A stretch of 64,000 nucleotides of DNA, taken from Amblyornis subalaris (taxonomy: Eukaryota; Chordata; Aves; Passeriformes; Ptilonorhynchidae). Where the stretch lies: assembly GCA_018881555.1 (NCBI GenBank), contig JACAXG010000032.1, positions 322,837 through 386,836 on the forward strand. The letters are read 5' to 3'. Both the position numbers and the translations under genes were made by a program. A model generated the notes under the pieces. The model saw nothing but the letters and a program-made list of their open reading frames with translations, was not told the origin of the DNA and ran no database searches. Shown in pieces: positions 24,101 to 37,300 of the stretch; within the stretch, counting starts at the first letter, position 1, and every line of letters starts with the position of its first letter.

Positions 24101-27005
24101 GGGATTCATTCATTTAAATAGAGATGAATCTTGCAATGCTTAGAATTTCTCCTGGTATAATTGTGTGGATTTTGAAATCCCTTAGTGGAGCGCCTGGAAA
24201 GGTGTTTAGGGTTTTGTATAAATCAATAGCCACAGGATGTGCCTGTGCCTATCTCAGGAACCCACACGAACTACTACTATATGAAAGAGAAAATCAGCAG
24301 GAAAAAGAAAGTGGAACAAAGAGGAAAAGAAAGAAGAAAATGATGCTCTGGCTGAAAAAAGTTTGCTGCTCTGTCCACATGTGCAGCAAGGTAGATCTGG
24401 GGATAACAGAAAAAAAATAGGTTTAAAGTCCTGATGATTATTGAAAGGATGTCGAATAAAGTCTAAAGACATCATGAATGACAGAGATAAAACAGCCAGT
24501 TTAAAATAAAAGAGCTTGAAGTTTTGTAGCTTTGAAGTTTTCTATTCCTGTTCCATTCTCATCCAATTCGTAATCTTCCAGAGGTGTGAAACATGCACTG
24601 GATTTTAGTCATGTGGAGTTTTGCATAGGAATTGGTAGGCACTAGTGCTCTAATGAGTCACAGTCAGCTTTGAGCAGACAGTTAGCCATGTCATGTTTGA
24701 GAGGAGAGGGAGAAAATGATGATGTCCACTTCCACGGTGTGTTGAACTAGACTTGAGGCTTAAAAGAGTGAAATGAAGTTGCTTGTCCACTGGTCACACC
24801 CAGCTCTCCCTTCGTGGTCTGCCACTGGGGCACCAGTGGATGTGCAGGAGCTGCACACTCACCACCCACCTCTTTTTTGATGCTCCACTGCTGGGACACT
24901 GCATGAACAGAGAAACCTGGACACTCTCTGACTGAACTCTGCCGAGCAGAAATAGAAGCACACCAGTCTGGCTTCACATCTGTTTTGTTCTTCTCTTGTG
25001 CACAGCTGGAAGGGTGGGACAGCTTCATGCCGCTGCAAACTCTTCCAAGGTCGCAATGACTCTCAAGCAAAGGCAAGCAAAAATATCTGCAGCACACTAA
25101 TATTCTGGCTGTACTCCAACACCCATTTTGTTTTATTGGCTACCATTTTCTCCATCTCCTCAGGGGACTGCCTTTATTCCAAAGGTTCCTCTCAGTTTCA
25201 GCATCAGTTTGACTTTTCTGTATTGCTGGATTGGGCAATAGTCCATTGGCTATGTTGTTAGGTAACTGTGCAGTTTCCTATCACTCGTTTCTCTTCCATC
25301 TGTATAAAGAGATTGGGTTAAGACAAACAACCCTCCAGGGATGCTGCTGGGATTGATGCCAGAAAGGGCTGCATGGCACCAAGGCATGGTATAGCATAAT
25401 AAAAGTCATGTTGGGTATTGCAAACTTCACCCACTTTTGGTGCCAGACCCTGTTGCTTGCAGAGATTTTGCTTCAGGTTCTGAAGGAACAGAAGGAAGGA
25501 ACCAGCCTGCAGTGCTATTTACAGAAAAGCTGTATCTCACCAAGGAATGACAGCAAGAGAAAGGTTTGCACCTGAACAGCTGAATAGAAGGAGACATCAT
25601 CAAGTAACAGATTTGTTTCCACAGAGGTGGGCATATAGGGACATATATTAAGCACTGTCACAGCCCTGCTGGGGATATATCCTCAGTCTGCCACATTTAT
25701 GGCTGCTAACATCAGTGACAGGAACGTTTTCAGGGATGTATTAAGCTCTGCTGTTTGAAACATGGGTACACCATTCTGTGGAAATACAATGGGCATGTAG
25801 CTGTGGTTAAGCCCTTTGAAGAAAAAGGGTTTAGTGGGCAGCTGACAAATCATTCAGGTTTGGCATGGGGAGTGCTGGGAGTGCTTTCACAGAGGGTGCG
25901 TTGAGATAAGAAGAGAAGCCATAAATTCTTGTAGTCAAATATGGCCTTTCAGGAGGCTTTACTTTGTTTTTCTCTAGCTCCACTTTCATTTTTCCTTTCT
26001 CTGGAAAATTCTCCCAGCTCTCATTTGTCACAATACTTCATTCATTTTCTTACTCCCTGATCAGACACAAGCCAGGATAATGTTTTTATTACATTATAGT
26101 CTCATTTTTGAAATGTTGCTGTCAACCTGGTTTTTGTAAATAGCTTATATGCTTTACTTAAATGTTGCAAGCCTGTTAATGTCAGTAAGCAGCATTTTCC
26201 TGGCTTGAGTAAATGCTGAAAGATACCCCAATGGGAAAAAAAATGCTTCAGACAAATAAAAAGTGACAGCAGATATCTTATGAAGAGCTGTTTATTAGAA
26301 TTTCAGTCTTGAAGACTTACAGGAAGAAAAAAATAAAAAGAAGGTGCAGTTTATCTTCAAAGAGATTGGCTTATTATATCTGTTTACCTTCATGTAAAGT
26401 TCCTTTACTTATTAAAGTATGACAACTGGATGAAAAGGAAGTTGTGGGGCAGCTAGCAAAGGGCAGGGTGTTGTTCTATTTCCAAATACCAAATGAGCCT
26501 AGTTCTCCTCTGAGGTCAGGTGCAGCTCAAGTTAGGAATACTGTGACAACTCTGATAGATTTGTATTAATAAAAGAGACATACTTGGCAAAGCAGCATTT
26601 CTGCAAGAGAAAAATCCAGACTCTCAAGCCTATGAATGTGCTTAAGAGTGGAAAGTTATTGTCCAGAGAAATATCTCTTTGTTAATCACAACTATATTTC
26701 TTTTCTCCTCTGCCATTAATAGGGACCGTGTGTGTGCCAGCAGCAAAGGAAGCATAAAGAAACTTCAAGGAATACCACAGTGAAGACTGTGTTCATTCAA
26801 ACATTGATATTAAAAGTACTGCCAGCTAGATGGGACCAACAGTTGAGTTGGAAGATCTGCACTTAATGTACATGTGATTACTGACACCAGCCCCTTTAGG
26901 ATGCTCCCTACAAGAGTAATATCCAAATGAAGTGACACCAGTTCCCAGTAGACGTTTTCAAGGTCTCCCTGAACATGCCATTTCTGTTTTTGGAAATTTT
27001 GCTTC
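21113..27005. other. Intergenic stretch, no gene recognised
   Basis: About 5.9 kb without a recognisable gene. A short GC-richer patch with several CpGs lies near 21.9-22.2 kb (around GCGGCGGAATTTGGGCCGC), but it is too small to call a CpG island. A two-copy 26-base tandem repeat lies near 24.07-24.12 kb. Confidence 0.6.
24070..24121 (+). repeat. Two-copy 26-base tandem repeat
   Basis: The unit AGCAAGGGATTTATTCATTT followed by AAATAG is repeated once with a single T to C change, at period 26. Noncoding. Confidence 0.85.
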
Positions 27006-28300
27006 TGTCGTGGTCTGGCCCCCACTAATTTGCCACCAAATATGTTTGTCACGGTTTGGACAAACTTAGGAGGAAGACTCGAAGAGCCTCCTCTGCAAAA
27101 GATAGGGTCCTAATAACTCCCTTCCCCTCCCCTTAAGAATTCTTGGAGGAAAGTGAAAAAAACCTGTTTGTTTAACAAAACCCAGCTGCTGGGTGGTGCG
27201 TGCAGGCACCGGGGGAAGGGAAAAGAAAATAAAAAATGAATAATGCTAGATAATAAACCTCTCGTGATGAAGGCAACCTAGATGAATTCAGAGTCCTTTG
27301 TTCCCTGGTTGTGGTCTTCTGCTCTGTCTCTAGCTAGCTGCTTGAGTACGGAGTAGGCCCTGTCCAGGCCCAGGGTGTAGGCCCCGGAGAGATGGTATGC
27401 AGAACAGAGCCCAGTTGTCTGCTGTACAGTTCCAAAGGAAGAAGGAAAAAGACTACGATCCTAGGAGAAAAAAAAAACAAACAACTGTCTTCTTTCCGTG
27501 CCTCAGGCAGAGGAGGGAAAAAGCCAAAAGCAAGTTTCAACTCCCTCCGATATCCTTCAGCTGAGCAAAAAGCAGGGCAAAAGCTCACAAGGAAAAAAAG
27601 GTAAAAAGTGTCCCCTTCTCTTTCAGCTATAGAAAGTGACTGCCAAGATGTTCTCTCCTGAGAACCACAACATAGAGAGCTGATAAGTAAAAGAATGTAA
27701 ATATCCTTCGAAGAAAACCGAAACATAGCTCCTGGCTTCTTGAGCCAGCTTAAAGACACAGAATTAATATTTTTCATTAAGCAGGCGATTGGGATATATA
27801 GCATCATAAAGTCACTCCAGGACAGCTGCAATGCCCACAAATCCAGGAAAAGTCTCCCATGCTTTTGGGGTTTCCAGAGTTGGATCCACTATTGATGGAG
27901 GAGGCCATGGACAGATGTCCTGGGCACACCAACTCTCATCAGCCAGTCTGAGCCGTCTCCTTGCTCTGGTGTGGGGAGACACCAAGGCACACCAGCAGTT
28001 TAAACAATGGCAGTTGGCTTCTAATTTTAGGACAGGGTGGCAACAAGCATCTTGTTCCAGGAGCAGCTGAGTGTGAGCATTTTTCCTCCATCCCAGAACA
28101 AAGTCACTGTGTCCAACTACTGGGTCTGGCAGATGTTTCAGAGCAGACTGCCTTTGCAGTATACAAATAGACAACATAAATAATAAATATAATGAGTAAT
28201 AAAAACTAAGATATTCTGTTTTAAGCGCTGCTCTTGACTTAGAGTTGAAACAAATTATGATGGGAAGAGGTGGATTCCCCATTCCTTGATGTCTTTACTT
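27006..28300. mobile_element. LTR-retrotransposon-like block, orientation uncertain
   Basis: At 27006 the sequence switches to TGTCGTGGTCTGGCCCCC, followed by TGTCACGGTTTGGACAAAC at 27047. Both resemble the TGTC(A/G)YGGTTT starts that I associate with avian endogenous-retrovirus LTRs. An AATAAA at 27253 would suit an LTR polyadenylation signal in plus orientation. The minus strand instead offers a TATATA-containing segment near 27.8 kb and long non-homologous open frames. The composition (purine-rich runs, more CpG) differs from the flanks. I could not find the far terminus or a target-site duplication, so the end coordinate is approximate. No gag, pol or env coding was recognised, so at most it is a solo LTR or remnant. 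Confidence 0.4.
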
Positions 28301-28339
28301 CAAACCTGAGTGCATTTAAGGAAAATAGTTTCGTTTTAG

Positions 28340-28402
28340 GTATGGAGCAAGGAATTGGACTTAATGATCCTCAAGGGTTCATTCCAGTTCAATATTCTGT
28401 GA
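28340..28402 (+). mobile_element. Short CR1 3' terminus
   Basis: GGAATTGGACTTAATGATCC, then TCAAGGGTTCATTCCAGTTC and AATATTCTGTGA, is the last 60 or so bases of a plus-strand CR1 of a different subfamily from the other copies. Strongly 5'-truncated. Confidence 0.7.
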
Positions 28403-31069
28403 AAATACAGTTGTATGGTTACATGTATGGAAAGTAGGGTCTATTATTGAGGAGTAAAGTGGTGAAGCACAATGGTGGTGACTTGGAAGAGGCTGAAGGC
28501 AGAGAGACAGCTGACTGTCTCTTGGAGGGCAACTGATTGCAGTTTATACACAAAGTGAGATGAATTTGGCACATGAGTTTTGTCAAAAAACAGTTTCTCA
28601 CTATGAGCTCAGTGCTTCTGAGCCACTCAGTCTTTCTAAGTCGCTCAGTCTTTCTCAATTTATTTTGATCAGTGAGTGGTATCAGAAGAATAGAAGGACA
28701 AATCCAACCTTCCATTAAGTTCATCAAGTTTTTCTTGCACAGCACACGGCCAAGAAAAACCCTCTTTTTTTTTTTTTTCTGCAGGTGGTATGAGCGAGGG
28801 AGAATATGGCTGTGCTGTGGGTGGTTCTGAGATCTGAGAAGGCACCAGGGCACTGCATGGTTACAGACATTCTGCTCCTGTCCAAAATCATGTAGGCATG
28901 GTATTGCACCAGGCGGAACAAGATTCCTTACGGCATCAAGTCCTCTGTGCTTCATATTCAGCATTTAAAATTCCAGGGGTAACCTTCAAATGCCTAGTGG
29001 GGGGGAATTTTTATATGAGGAAAAACTGTTTTTGCTACAGAGCTGTAAGAAGGGAAATAATGACCTTAAAATGCTTTTTGTTAGGAGTAGTAATGAGAAA
29101 GCCTAAAGGTTTCAGAAACTGGGGATTATGATTAGGAACAGAAGAGGTTTGCTGCCTTCTCCTGTAACTCAGTAGCTCAAAAAAATTAAAAATGCCTGGA
29201 AATCAGTTAGGTAGGAAAAGCCTCTTAGAAACAGCAACAATAAAACTAATGATACAAGTAGAACAATGTAATTATCTGGAAAATAGAAATGCATATGGAA
29301 CAGGCCTGGAGAATGGAATACAACCTAGCATGCAGCAGGAATGAGATAAAGACATTCCTGAGGCCATGCACATTATTTTAGAAAGGCAGGGAGGCAGAGA
29401 ATTTACCACAAAGCTTAAGAGAAGACAAGGGAATAGCATTTTTCAAAGACTGAGTCTGATCTTGCTTCTGTCTGTAGCAAATGCAACAAAAGAAAAGGAA
29501 AATACCCCAGGCAAGATCTTGGATCCCATTTTTCCTGATGTGTAAAACCTGGTTCCTCAAACAGAAGTGCTGATGGATGGATGAAGGCTCTTCAAAATGT
29601 TGGGGTATTTTTTTTTTTCAATTATCTTCAGCCACAGAGTTTAATAAATCATCATTGTTCATCACCACTTCTTTTGTATAAAATTTTTAAAACTAACCTG
29701 TTGATGTGTATCCAGTGTATCCATACAGCCTTCAGCTCCAGTTTTAATGATGCAGCAATGGCAAATGTGCCATTTATATAGAATGTTACATTGCTGTAAA
29801 TACTTATTTCAGTAACTTACATTCTCTCAAAGGTTCCAAGTTTTCTGTCTAAAGCTGAATCCTGGAAAGCAACAAATGATCACAGAGTCCAAGCCTGCCT
29901 TTCATTTTCGAGAAAACCCAGGTAAGATATGAAGAATAAGAATTATTTGTTAACTTCTTGAATTTATATTCAGTAATAGTCAAGATGACTTCTGGCAGGC
30001 AGTTTCAATATAAACACTTTACCTAGTAATAATTAAGAATTACAATAAGTGAGACAATCCTATGGTATGACTGTGTGATGTTGTAGCTGGCACAGCTGTT
30101 GGACTGCCTTGGACAGGATAGACAGGCAATTTGGGAGAAAAGGGTTTGCCACGTTTGAGATAAAAATAGGGAATAACTGGAATATGACAATGCTGGCTTG
30201 GATGGAATGATAATTCAGGCTTTAATAAAAAAACCTCTTTGGTTTTGGTGGAGTGGAGAAAGACAATTTGTAAAATCTTCTGAAATCAGCCCGATTTCTA
30301 ATGCCAGTCACTGATTGCATTGTCAGAGGAAGGTGAATGGTTTTCATCCCTAACCCCGAATTCCAGACAATATGTACTTTTCAACCCAGATATTTAGCAT
30401 TAAAAAAGAAGACAGCCTCTGACTGAATTACGCTTTTAGTAAGAACTTGGAAAGGCCAACTGAAAAAAAAAGGGAAAGAAAATAAAAGAATTCTTTCAAG
30501 TCACTGAACATTACTTTGTTTCCTTTTCCTTTGTGTCACTAGTCACCTTTAGAAATTCCCAAAGGGCATGTGATTTGAAGACACCCACTCTGCCTTTTGG
30601 CTGCAAGCTAATATGTGGGATACACCCAGACTGACCCAGCGATGGGATAAAAGGAAATTTTCCATTCCATTACCCTTTATCCTGGCTCTTTAAAAGGTAA
30701 CACTGTTGACAATGTGCCAAATGTAGCATGTAATGGGCCTTATGAATCACAGTCATTGTTCCTTGGGGGCAGAGGCACAGTACAGAGGTTGTTGCATGTA
30801 TTAACTACTTCAGTGATCCAGGTCTTAATTAGGAAGGAAAAGACTTGAATGGTCACTCGGATTGAGCATTGGTGTCTTTTCATAGACATATGAAAGAGTT
30901 TACTGATCCCTCAAGCACTGAAGATGTTGTACACATGGCAGATCCAGCTCTGGCAGATCCACATCCCCCCTGGAAAAGCCAGGGGAATTTAACATCAATC
31001 TCCATGAGAGAAAAGAGGAAAACAGAGAGTTTTCCAAGCAAACACAGGAGAACTTTACAATGGCCACCT
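28403..31069. other. Intergenic stretch, no gene recognised
   Basis: About 2.7 kb. A 181-codon minus-strand open frame at 28419-28964 includes an 18-base direct repeat (period seen in CTCAGTCTTTCT at 28626 and 28644). It also translates a 14-base T tract as polylysine. It shows no domain or signal of selection, so I regard it as noncoding, perhaps old repeat. Nothing else recognised. Confidence 0.55.
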
Positions 31070-31605
31070 GCACTTGGCAGTGGTGAGGCAGCACCTCTAG
31101 TACTGTGGCCAGTCCTTGGCCTCTCACTTCAAGAAGGACATTGAGGAGCTGGAGTGAGTCCAGGGCATGGCAACAGAGCTGGGGAAGGGTCTGGAGCACA
31201 AGTCTGGTGAGGAGCAGCTGAGGGAGCTGGGGGGGCTCAGCCTGGAGAAAAGGAGGCTTGGGAGGGACCTTCTCACTCTCCACAACTCCCTGACCAGAGG
31301 GTGTAGCCAGGTGGGGGTTGGGCTCTGCTCCCAGGCCACAAGTGATAGGATGAGAGAAAATGGCCTCAAGATGTGCCAGGGAAGGTTCAGGCTGGACATC
31401 AGGAGGAAATTTTCATGTAAATGGTTATTACACATTGGAATGAACTGCCCAAGAAAGTGGTGGAGTCAACATTCTGTGAGGTGTTCAAGAGATGGTTGGA
31501 TGTGGCACTGAGTTGACAAGATGGTGATCAATCAAAAATTGGACTTGATCATCTCGAAGGTCTTTTCCAATTTAAAAGATTCTGTGATTCTGTGTGATTC
31601 TATGG
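31070..31605 (+). mobile_element. Longest CR1 LINE fragment in the window
   Basis: About 535 bases of plus-strand CR1, reaching from the end of the reverse-transcriptase reading frame into the 3' UTR. It shows TTCAAGAAGGACATTGAGGA, GGTCTGGAGCACAAGTCTGG, CTCAGCCTGGAGAAAAGGAG, CAAGTGATAGGATGAGAG and TGGCCTCAAGATGTGCCAGG. It ends in ATTCTGTGTGATTCTATGG. The 5' end is truncated, and the copy is interrupted by stops and not active. Confidence 0.95.
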
Positions 31606-32517
31606 TCTCCAAAGCTGACTCAGTTGAAAATGAAGAAATAGCTGCATGCATATAGCTCGTGCATTAACCTACACTTGATAGAATTTCTCTCCTCAGCTAT
31701 TGCACCATGAAGGAGATGGCTTCTCTGGTATGGGCTTTGGAGCTCTCTTTTCCTTACTACATTGCCTGGATGTCAACAGATCATCTGCAGGAAATCTCAG
31801 AACACCTGAGAGTGCTGAAAAGCACTCTGTGTACAACATCAAAAGGGAGTATAGGAAAGATTTGTTACAACTTGGAATTATTCTGTATTTATTATCATTG
31901 AGATATTATTTGTTGGGTATACTATGGTTTGTTGATATCAATTTGCAGGTCTTGATGCAAATAAAACTGGAATGTCAGAAACATTGTAGAGTTTTGATGA
32001 CTTTTTCTAAATGAAGAGTTGGTCACATACATTGAATAGTCAAGAAGACAATAGTGTGGGATTCTCTTTTTTTTTCATTTTTTTTCTATTTACCTAAAAT
32101 AGAAAGCAACACTTATGAAAGCTTTTGGTTTTTTTTCTTTTTCCTTTTAACAGTAATTAAAAGTTTTCCATGGGAAATAAAAATAGAAAAAGCCTTGCCT
32201 AATAATGTAAAAATCCCTTCCTGTTCCACACAAAGGCTTGTTGACGCAGATTTATACTTTAGATGTGTATGTAGTTCCATGTATAGGCATTGTGAATAGT
32301 CACAGAAGACAGGGAAGGAGAAAAACAGACTTCTGGCACCCAGTGTCCAATTTTTTGAGAAGAAAAGCTCCATTCATACAAGAATTAAATAGTGCTAAGG
32401 ACCATTTTCTGCTGCAGAAGTCAAATGGCACAATCTGAACACATCTACAGTGTTAAGACAAGGCATTAAAACATAAAATCTAAATAGTTTGTAGATTGAT
32501 TTAGCTTGGAAAAGCAA
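31606..32517. other. Intergenic stretch, no gene recognised
   Basis: About 0.9 kb of AT-rich sequence, with T-rich tracts at 32066-32090 and 32127-32145. A 104-codon plus-strand frame at 31700-32014 has no recognisable homologue. Confidence 0.55.
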
Positions 32518-32805
32518 GATGACCTCTTGAGGTCTGGTAATCCAAACCCATTCTCAAATAGGGTTGTGTTCAAGGCCAGTGGGGTTTAAAAGGGCAGTTC
32601 CATGTCCAGCTGAGCTTGAGTGTCTCTAAAAATAGCGATTCCACGACTTCTCTGAGCAATCTGTTTCAATAGTTTACTGCCATTATGGTGAAACCGTTTT
32701 TGCCTTGTGTCTCATCAAAATTTCCTTTGTAGGGTTTTGTGCCCACTGCACTTGTCCTCTCATTTCACTCCTCTGAAAAAACTCTGGCTTTGTCTGTATT
32801 CCTTA
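32518..32805 (-). mobile_element. Old diverged CR1 LINE fragment
   Basis: The minus-strand CR1 wording is degraded but recognisable: GACCTCTTGAGGTCTGG, a weak GATTCCACGACTTCTCTGAG, CAATCTGTTTCAATAGTTTA, TTGTGCCCACTGCACTTGTC, and CTCTGGCTTTGTCTGTATTC. Divergence is much greater than in the other copies, which suggests an older subfamily. Confidence 0.7.
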
Positions 32806-35800
32806 GTCCAAATTAGGCTATGGAAGTCTCCTATGAAACTTGCCATGTGGTTTTCTGTTTAATAGTAGAACCCTCACGATGGAAGTGGTTCAGGCAATGG
32901 GCTCTGCTACTAGAAAGAGAAAAATAAGAAAATATTTTTCAGCCAGAGTTTGGGTCACTGCAGGATGTCAGCAAGTTTAACTCCCAGGTTGGGAAAGATA
33001 TGCACATTGTTTTCATGTGAACAGAAAACTTGTGAAATTTAACTTGAGGGTGATTTATACCAAAAACCAGTAGGTAAATAAGCAAGACAATAGGTAAAAA
33101 AAGGATTAAAATAAAAAGAGTAGGCAAATAAATAAAAAAATAGGTTAAAAATTTTAAAAATAAACCAATAGGTAAATAGATAAAAATTGCTCTGGTTTAT
33201 CAACTGTGCAGCTCTACATATTGGGCCACAAGGAAAACACTGTGCTAGGAAAAAAAAGAAGCAACAATCTGGAAAGAAGCTTTGTCTTCAGAGGTAAAAA
33301 GTATGGAATAAAAAGAAAAATTGGCACCTAGATAAACAATAGAAACAAAGGAATGAAGGCATTAAGATAATTCCTTTTTCTTCTTGATGTGGAGCCATTT
33401 TTGAGGCAGAATCATGGGTAGTATACTCTCAGGGACAAGTGGTGTTTTCTGTTGTAAATTCTTCTTTTTGTAAACACTTAACATAAAATATTGTTGGCTG
33501 ATTTACCATTCACCTTCACACTTCACTACTTGAGAATGTTTTGTTTGTGCTTAACAAAGGCAAAGAGCTCTCTGCTGCTTGGGCTGCCTGTTTTAAATGT
33601 AAATATGAAGACATATGTTTGCTTTTGGTTTTGACCTTTCCTGGTGGCTTCTGCAGCTGATGAATCTGAAATGACAAGAGGTTCTCTTCCCAGCTGATAT
33701 TTCTGCTAAAACTTTGGCTAATTGTAAAACATGAAGGAAAACAGAGGAGCTGGCTGTAAAATTGCTGTACTCAATAAACTCAGTATGGGCCATTGACGTC
33801 AAAACAGGATGATCAATTCGTGGAACAAAGATTTAAAGACCCACTAGAGAAGAATCTCAATTTTTAAGAGAGCAGAAAGCTATTTCTTACTAACTCAGGA
33901 CTGTTCTATATATATCAGGAGGAGAGTGCATATCTTGATTAGAAATTCATATTTATACATAATGCATAGCAGAAAAATGTGGATTTTAGGGTCCTTTGGA
34001 GATCCCAGAGAATTCAGTCATCACAGCAAAGCTGTGCTGAGCAACCTCATCGAACCAGTTTTTCATTTGCAGCCCTTATTACCGAAGGCAGTGTGATTTG
34101 ATATGCTGAAAACAAATGCTCTGTATAAATTTTTCCCCACATTGACTAATACTGACAGCAATAAAGGCAGATCACAGAGCATTGTATGAGGAGAGGATCC
34201 CACTTTTGAAGAACATACATTTCCGTCAGTGCCTCGGCTGGCAGGGAAGTCTGGGCAGTGGCTGTGTCCCTCTGCTTGTCCCCTTGGGCTTCATGTCCAA
34301 CTCAGATAAGAGGATTGCAACCACTGCAAAATCCTTCCTTTGCATGGGGAAATCACCTCCTCTCAGACTCCTGCCTGGGTGTTTCTGAAGCTACACCAGG
34401 GGTTAACTTCACATCTGCCATGGCACAGCTGCCTAAGAAAATTCATCCCACCCTTTGAGAACTCCTGTTCCCCACAGACAGAAGTCGTCTTGTTTCAGTC
34501 ACTATCGAAATCCCAGTAAAAATTCTCACCCTTATTCACAAATAATCAAAGAAAATTGGTGGGTTCTTTGCAAAACAGTGATCTGTTTGAGGGGAAATCT
34601 AAGGCAGGAACATGAAACAGGCAACACAGGATGTATCAAAGCTTAAGTACTATAAAAATGGCTGAAACAATGCTGATTTTCTAACATTATCTCACGTTTT
34701 AGGGCTGCTGTAATTATCCTGTAGGTATTAATCTGGAAAGAGTGTTAGAAAACTGATCTTCAGCATTGCAGCTGTTACAAACTGTGGCTCGGACAATGTG
34801 CTATGACCAACTCTTAGTGCTGCTTGTACAGAGATAAGAGATAGCAGTGGGGTTAATGGACTATTTGTGTCTGCAAAGAGCTGCCTTTCACATGAAGCTG
34901 ATCCTGTGTGTTTCACAAATGAAGTAAACAAGAGCAGAGAGGAAGGAAAAATGAAACAAAAAAATAGACAATGGGATTAACCTTTCTCTGAAAGGCCCAA
35001 AATGCCAGTGTGTCCAAGACTCCTAAGATAAATCGGTGCTTCTGAAAAATAAATTTCTGTCTCAGGAGCCATAGGAGTGAATTTTCCATCTCTGTGAAAG
35101 GGAAGAAAGAAATAGGAAAATAGGGTTTTTTGATCAAGATCCCACTGGAAATCTGAGTTTCTGACATGGGTTGTCAACGTCTGATTTAGGGGTAGCAAAA
35201 GAGAAATCTACAGCACAAGGACAACGAAATTGTCAATGAAATCAGGTAGTGGCAAATTTCACACCCTTGAATAGGACATTTTTTTCAGATGATTTATGGT
35301 CTGTGGAATTCCTGCTCTCAGCAGTACTATGTGGGCCATAGTGACCTTCAAAGAGGGAGTGAGTGATTGCAAGGATAACAAGAATGGCAAGAGAAATTCT
35401 AATAAATAAGAACAAAAAACCCCATTGCCTTTCTTAGGGGTTTTGAATCTTGTCTTCCAGACATTTAATTCCTACCTGCTGGGCATTCACTCTGTCTTGA
35501 TGGCATTGACAAGTCCCTCCCACATGAAAAAGCTTATGTGGCATGCTTGTGTTTTCGGTAGGACTTGATAACGAAATTCACCTCACTCATGGAAATCCTG
35601 AGCTTGGATTCATCTCGTCTCTTGTAGAGCCAAATTAAAGCACAAACCTTGTCCCTCTGGTTTCTCTGGGCAGTCAGTGGAGGGAGATAAGGATGGGATA
35701 ATCTGCCACGCACCAGTGTAACAGTGATATAATCCCCCAGCACAGCTCTGCTGCTTTCAGAACATCAGGCACATGCATCAAAAAATGCGTAGGCTAAATT

Positions 35801-35999
35801 TGAAATTAATGCCAGGTTAATCACTTAGAGAGATGGCCCTGTTCTGTGTTTTATCCACATGCACTGACAACCACTTTCAGCCCAGGGCAGTGGGAATGGA
35901 TGGGCACAGAGCAAGGAAATGCATTGTCACAGCACTTTGCAAATGCAGCTCAACCATTTTATTTCACATGACTGTCCCCCAAAGACAGAAAATACATGC
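32806..35999. other. Intergenic stretch with an A-rich degenerate repeat
   Basis: No gene recognised. A degenerate A-rich tandem array, with units like AATAGGTAAATA, spans about 33065-33187. The rest is ordinary AT-rich sequence. Confidence 0.55.
33065..33187 (+). repeat. Degenerate A-rich tandem array
   Basis: Variants of AATAGGTAAA(A/T)A recur about seven times in 120 bases (GTAGGTAAATAAG, CAATAGGTAAAAAA, AGTAGGCAAATAAA, AATAGGTTAAAA, CAATAGGTAAATAG). It looks like an expanded simple repeat that has since decayed. Confidence 0.6.
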
Positions 36000-37300
36000 A
36001 CACTTATTTTCTTTATTTGACAAATCTTTAATTAGAAAATCAGTCTTTTCTTTATTATAAAATTTCACAGGCTGATAAATCTTGGTAGGTTATAGAGAGA
36101 ATATTTTTTTCATGAACCTAATATAAAAGTTAAAATAAATAACAGCATTCTTCAGATTATCTCTCCCCCCTCCCACTATGTTCCCAATTACAAAAAAACT
36201 TATAGTCATCAATTTTTATTTAAAAATCATAGACGTATATTGCAGCCTTTTATGACTTGAAGGGATGGTTTTAATATTTGATGATTTATTAATCATTTTC
36301 TGTGACTGACTGGCAGGAGTGGAAACGCAGCAGGCTTAGATCTTAACCCATACATGGAATTTTAATGTTCTAAACTCAGCAAAACAACAACCTGCAGGGG
36401 AGCACATAGCAAATTTGATGATTACAACACCGGCTTTTAAAAAAGAAAACTCCAAGCATTAATTGGCACGAAAACAATAAATCGATTACACAGTCAAGCT
36501 TGCAGTTTTACATACAGATTGTGCACCGGGGTGCTGCTGACGTTGTGCTGGTGTGTTGTGCTGCCTGTGAGGTGTGGACATGCCTATGGATCGGGATGCT
36601 CCAGCTGGACATGGGAGGGCTCCATTCACACGGAACTGGCACAAAGAGACTCTGACTAAAGGTGCAGGACTGTAACCTGGGCATTTTTATAGAACTGCAT
36701 CAAATGACATGGCCGCTACCGGGCTCAACCATGCACTGACATGCGAGGGTGCCTGAAAACAGCCCAAAGTTTGTTCACGGCATGTTTACACAGCAGCTGC
36801 TTCCCTGGAAAGAAGTATCCAAGCGCTGGAATGAAATCTCCTGTGAAAAATGGATATACAGTATCTACATCGCCTTATGCTCCTCTTTAAAATTATGAAC
36901 AGTTTATCATTCACATCTAGTTAATAGAAGCGAGTCTAAAGTCTGGGATTTTGTATCTATTTTGCATAGTCCATTTAATACCCGGTATTTTCTCACTTGC
37001 ATGATTAGTGTCTAAGAGAAACAGTTAAATAAATACACAGTCATTTACATAATGTCACAGTTTATTTAAAGCATTTTGAAGCTGAAATGATGAAAAGAGG
37101 ACTGGGTAAATTACTTGGCAAACTGCACATAATTTATTACTACACTGAGCAAGTATATTGCACTGTCTAAAGTAGTCACTGTTAAATTACCAACTTTTTG
37201 ACACTGTCTAGATAATTTTCTGTGATTTTACCCCCCTCCCCCCAAGCTACAAATATACACACGGTTGTAAGTCTGGATTGTAATGGAAGCCCTGCTGAAA
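36000..37300. promoter_or_regulatory. Candidate conserved noncoding element
   Basis: About 1.3 kb without any recognised transposable element or coding frame. It is rich in homeodomain-type ATTA/TAAT cores and includes an ATCGATTA motif (near 36480), typical of CUX/ONECUT-type sites. Several A-tract and CAGTTTAT motifs are also present. The texture differs from the repeat-laden surroundings. This is inference only; no alignment was possible. Confidence 0.25.

Noticed and set aside
27334..27840. 168-codon minus-strand open frame
   Set aside because: It lies inside the LTR-like block, has low-complexity runs (phenylalanine, serine), and shows no gag, protease, polymerase or envelope motif.
28419..28964. 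181-codon minus-strand open frame
   Set aside because: It includes polylysine from a T tract and an 18-base direct repeat. There is no recognisable domain and no splice or promoter context.
37228..37246. C6-T-C6 run considered as a G-quadruplex on the minus strand
   Set aside because: Only two long G runs are present, so a standard four-run quadruplex is not supported; it may only form between strands.
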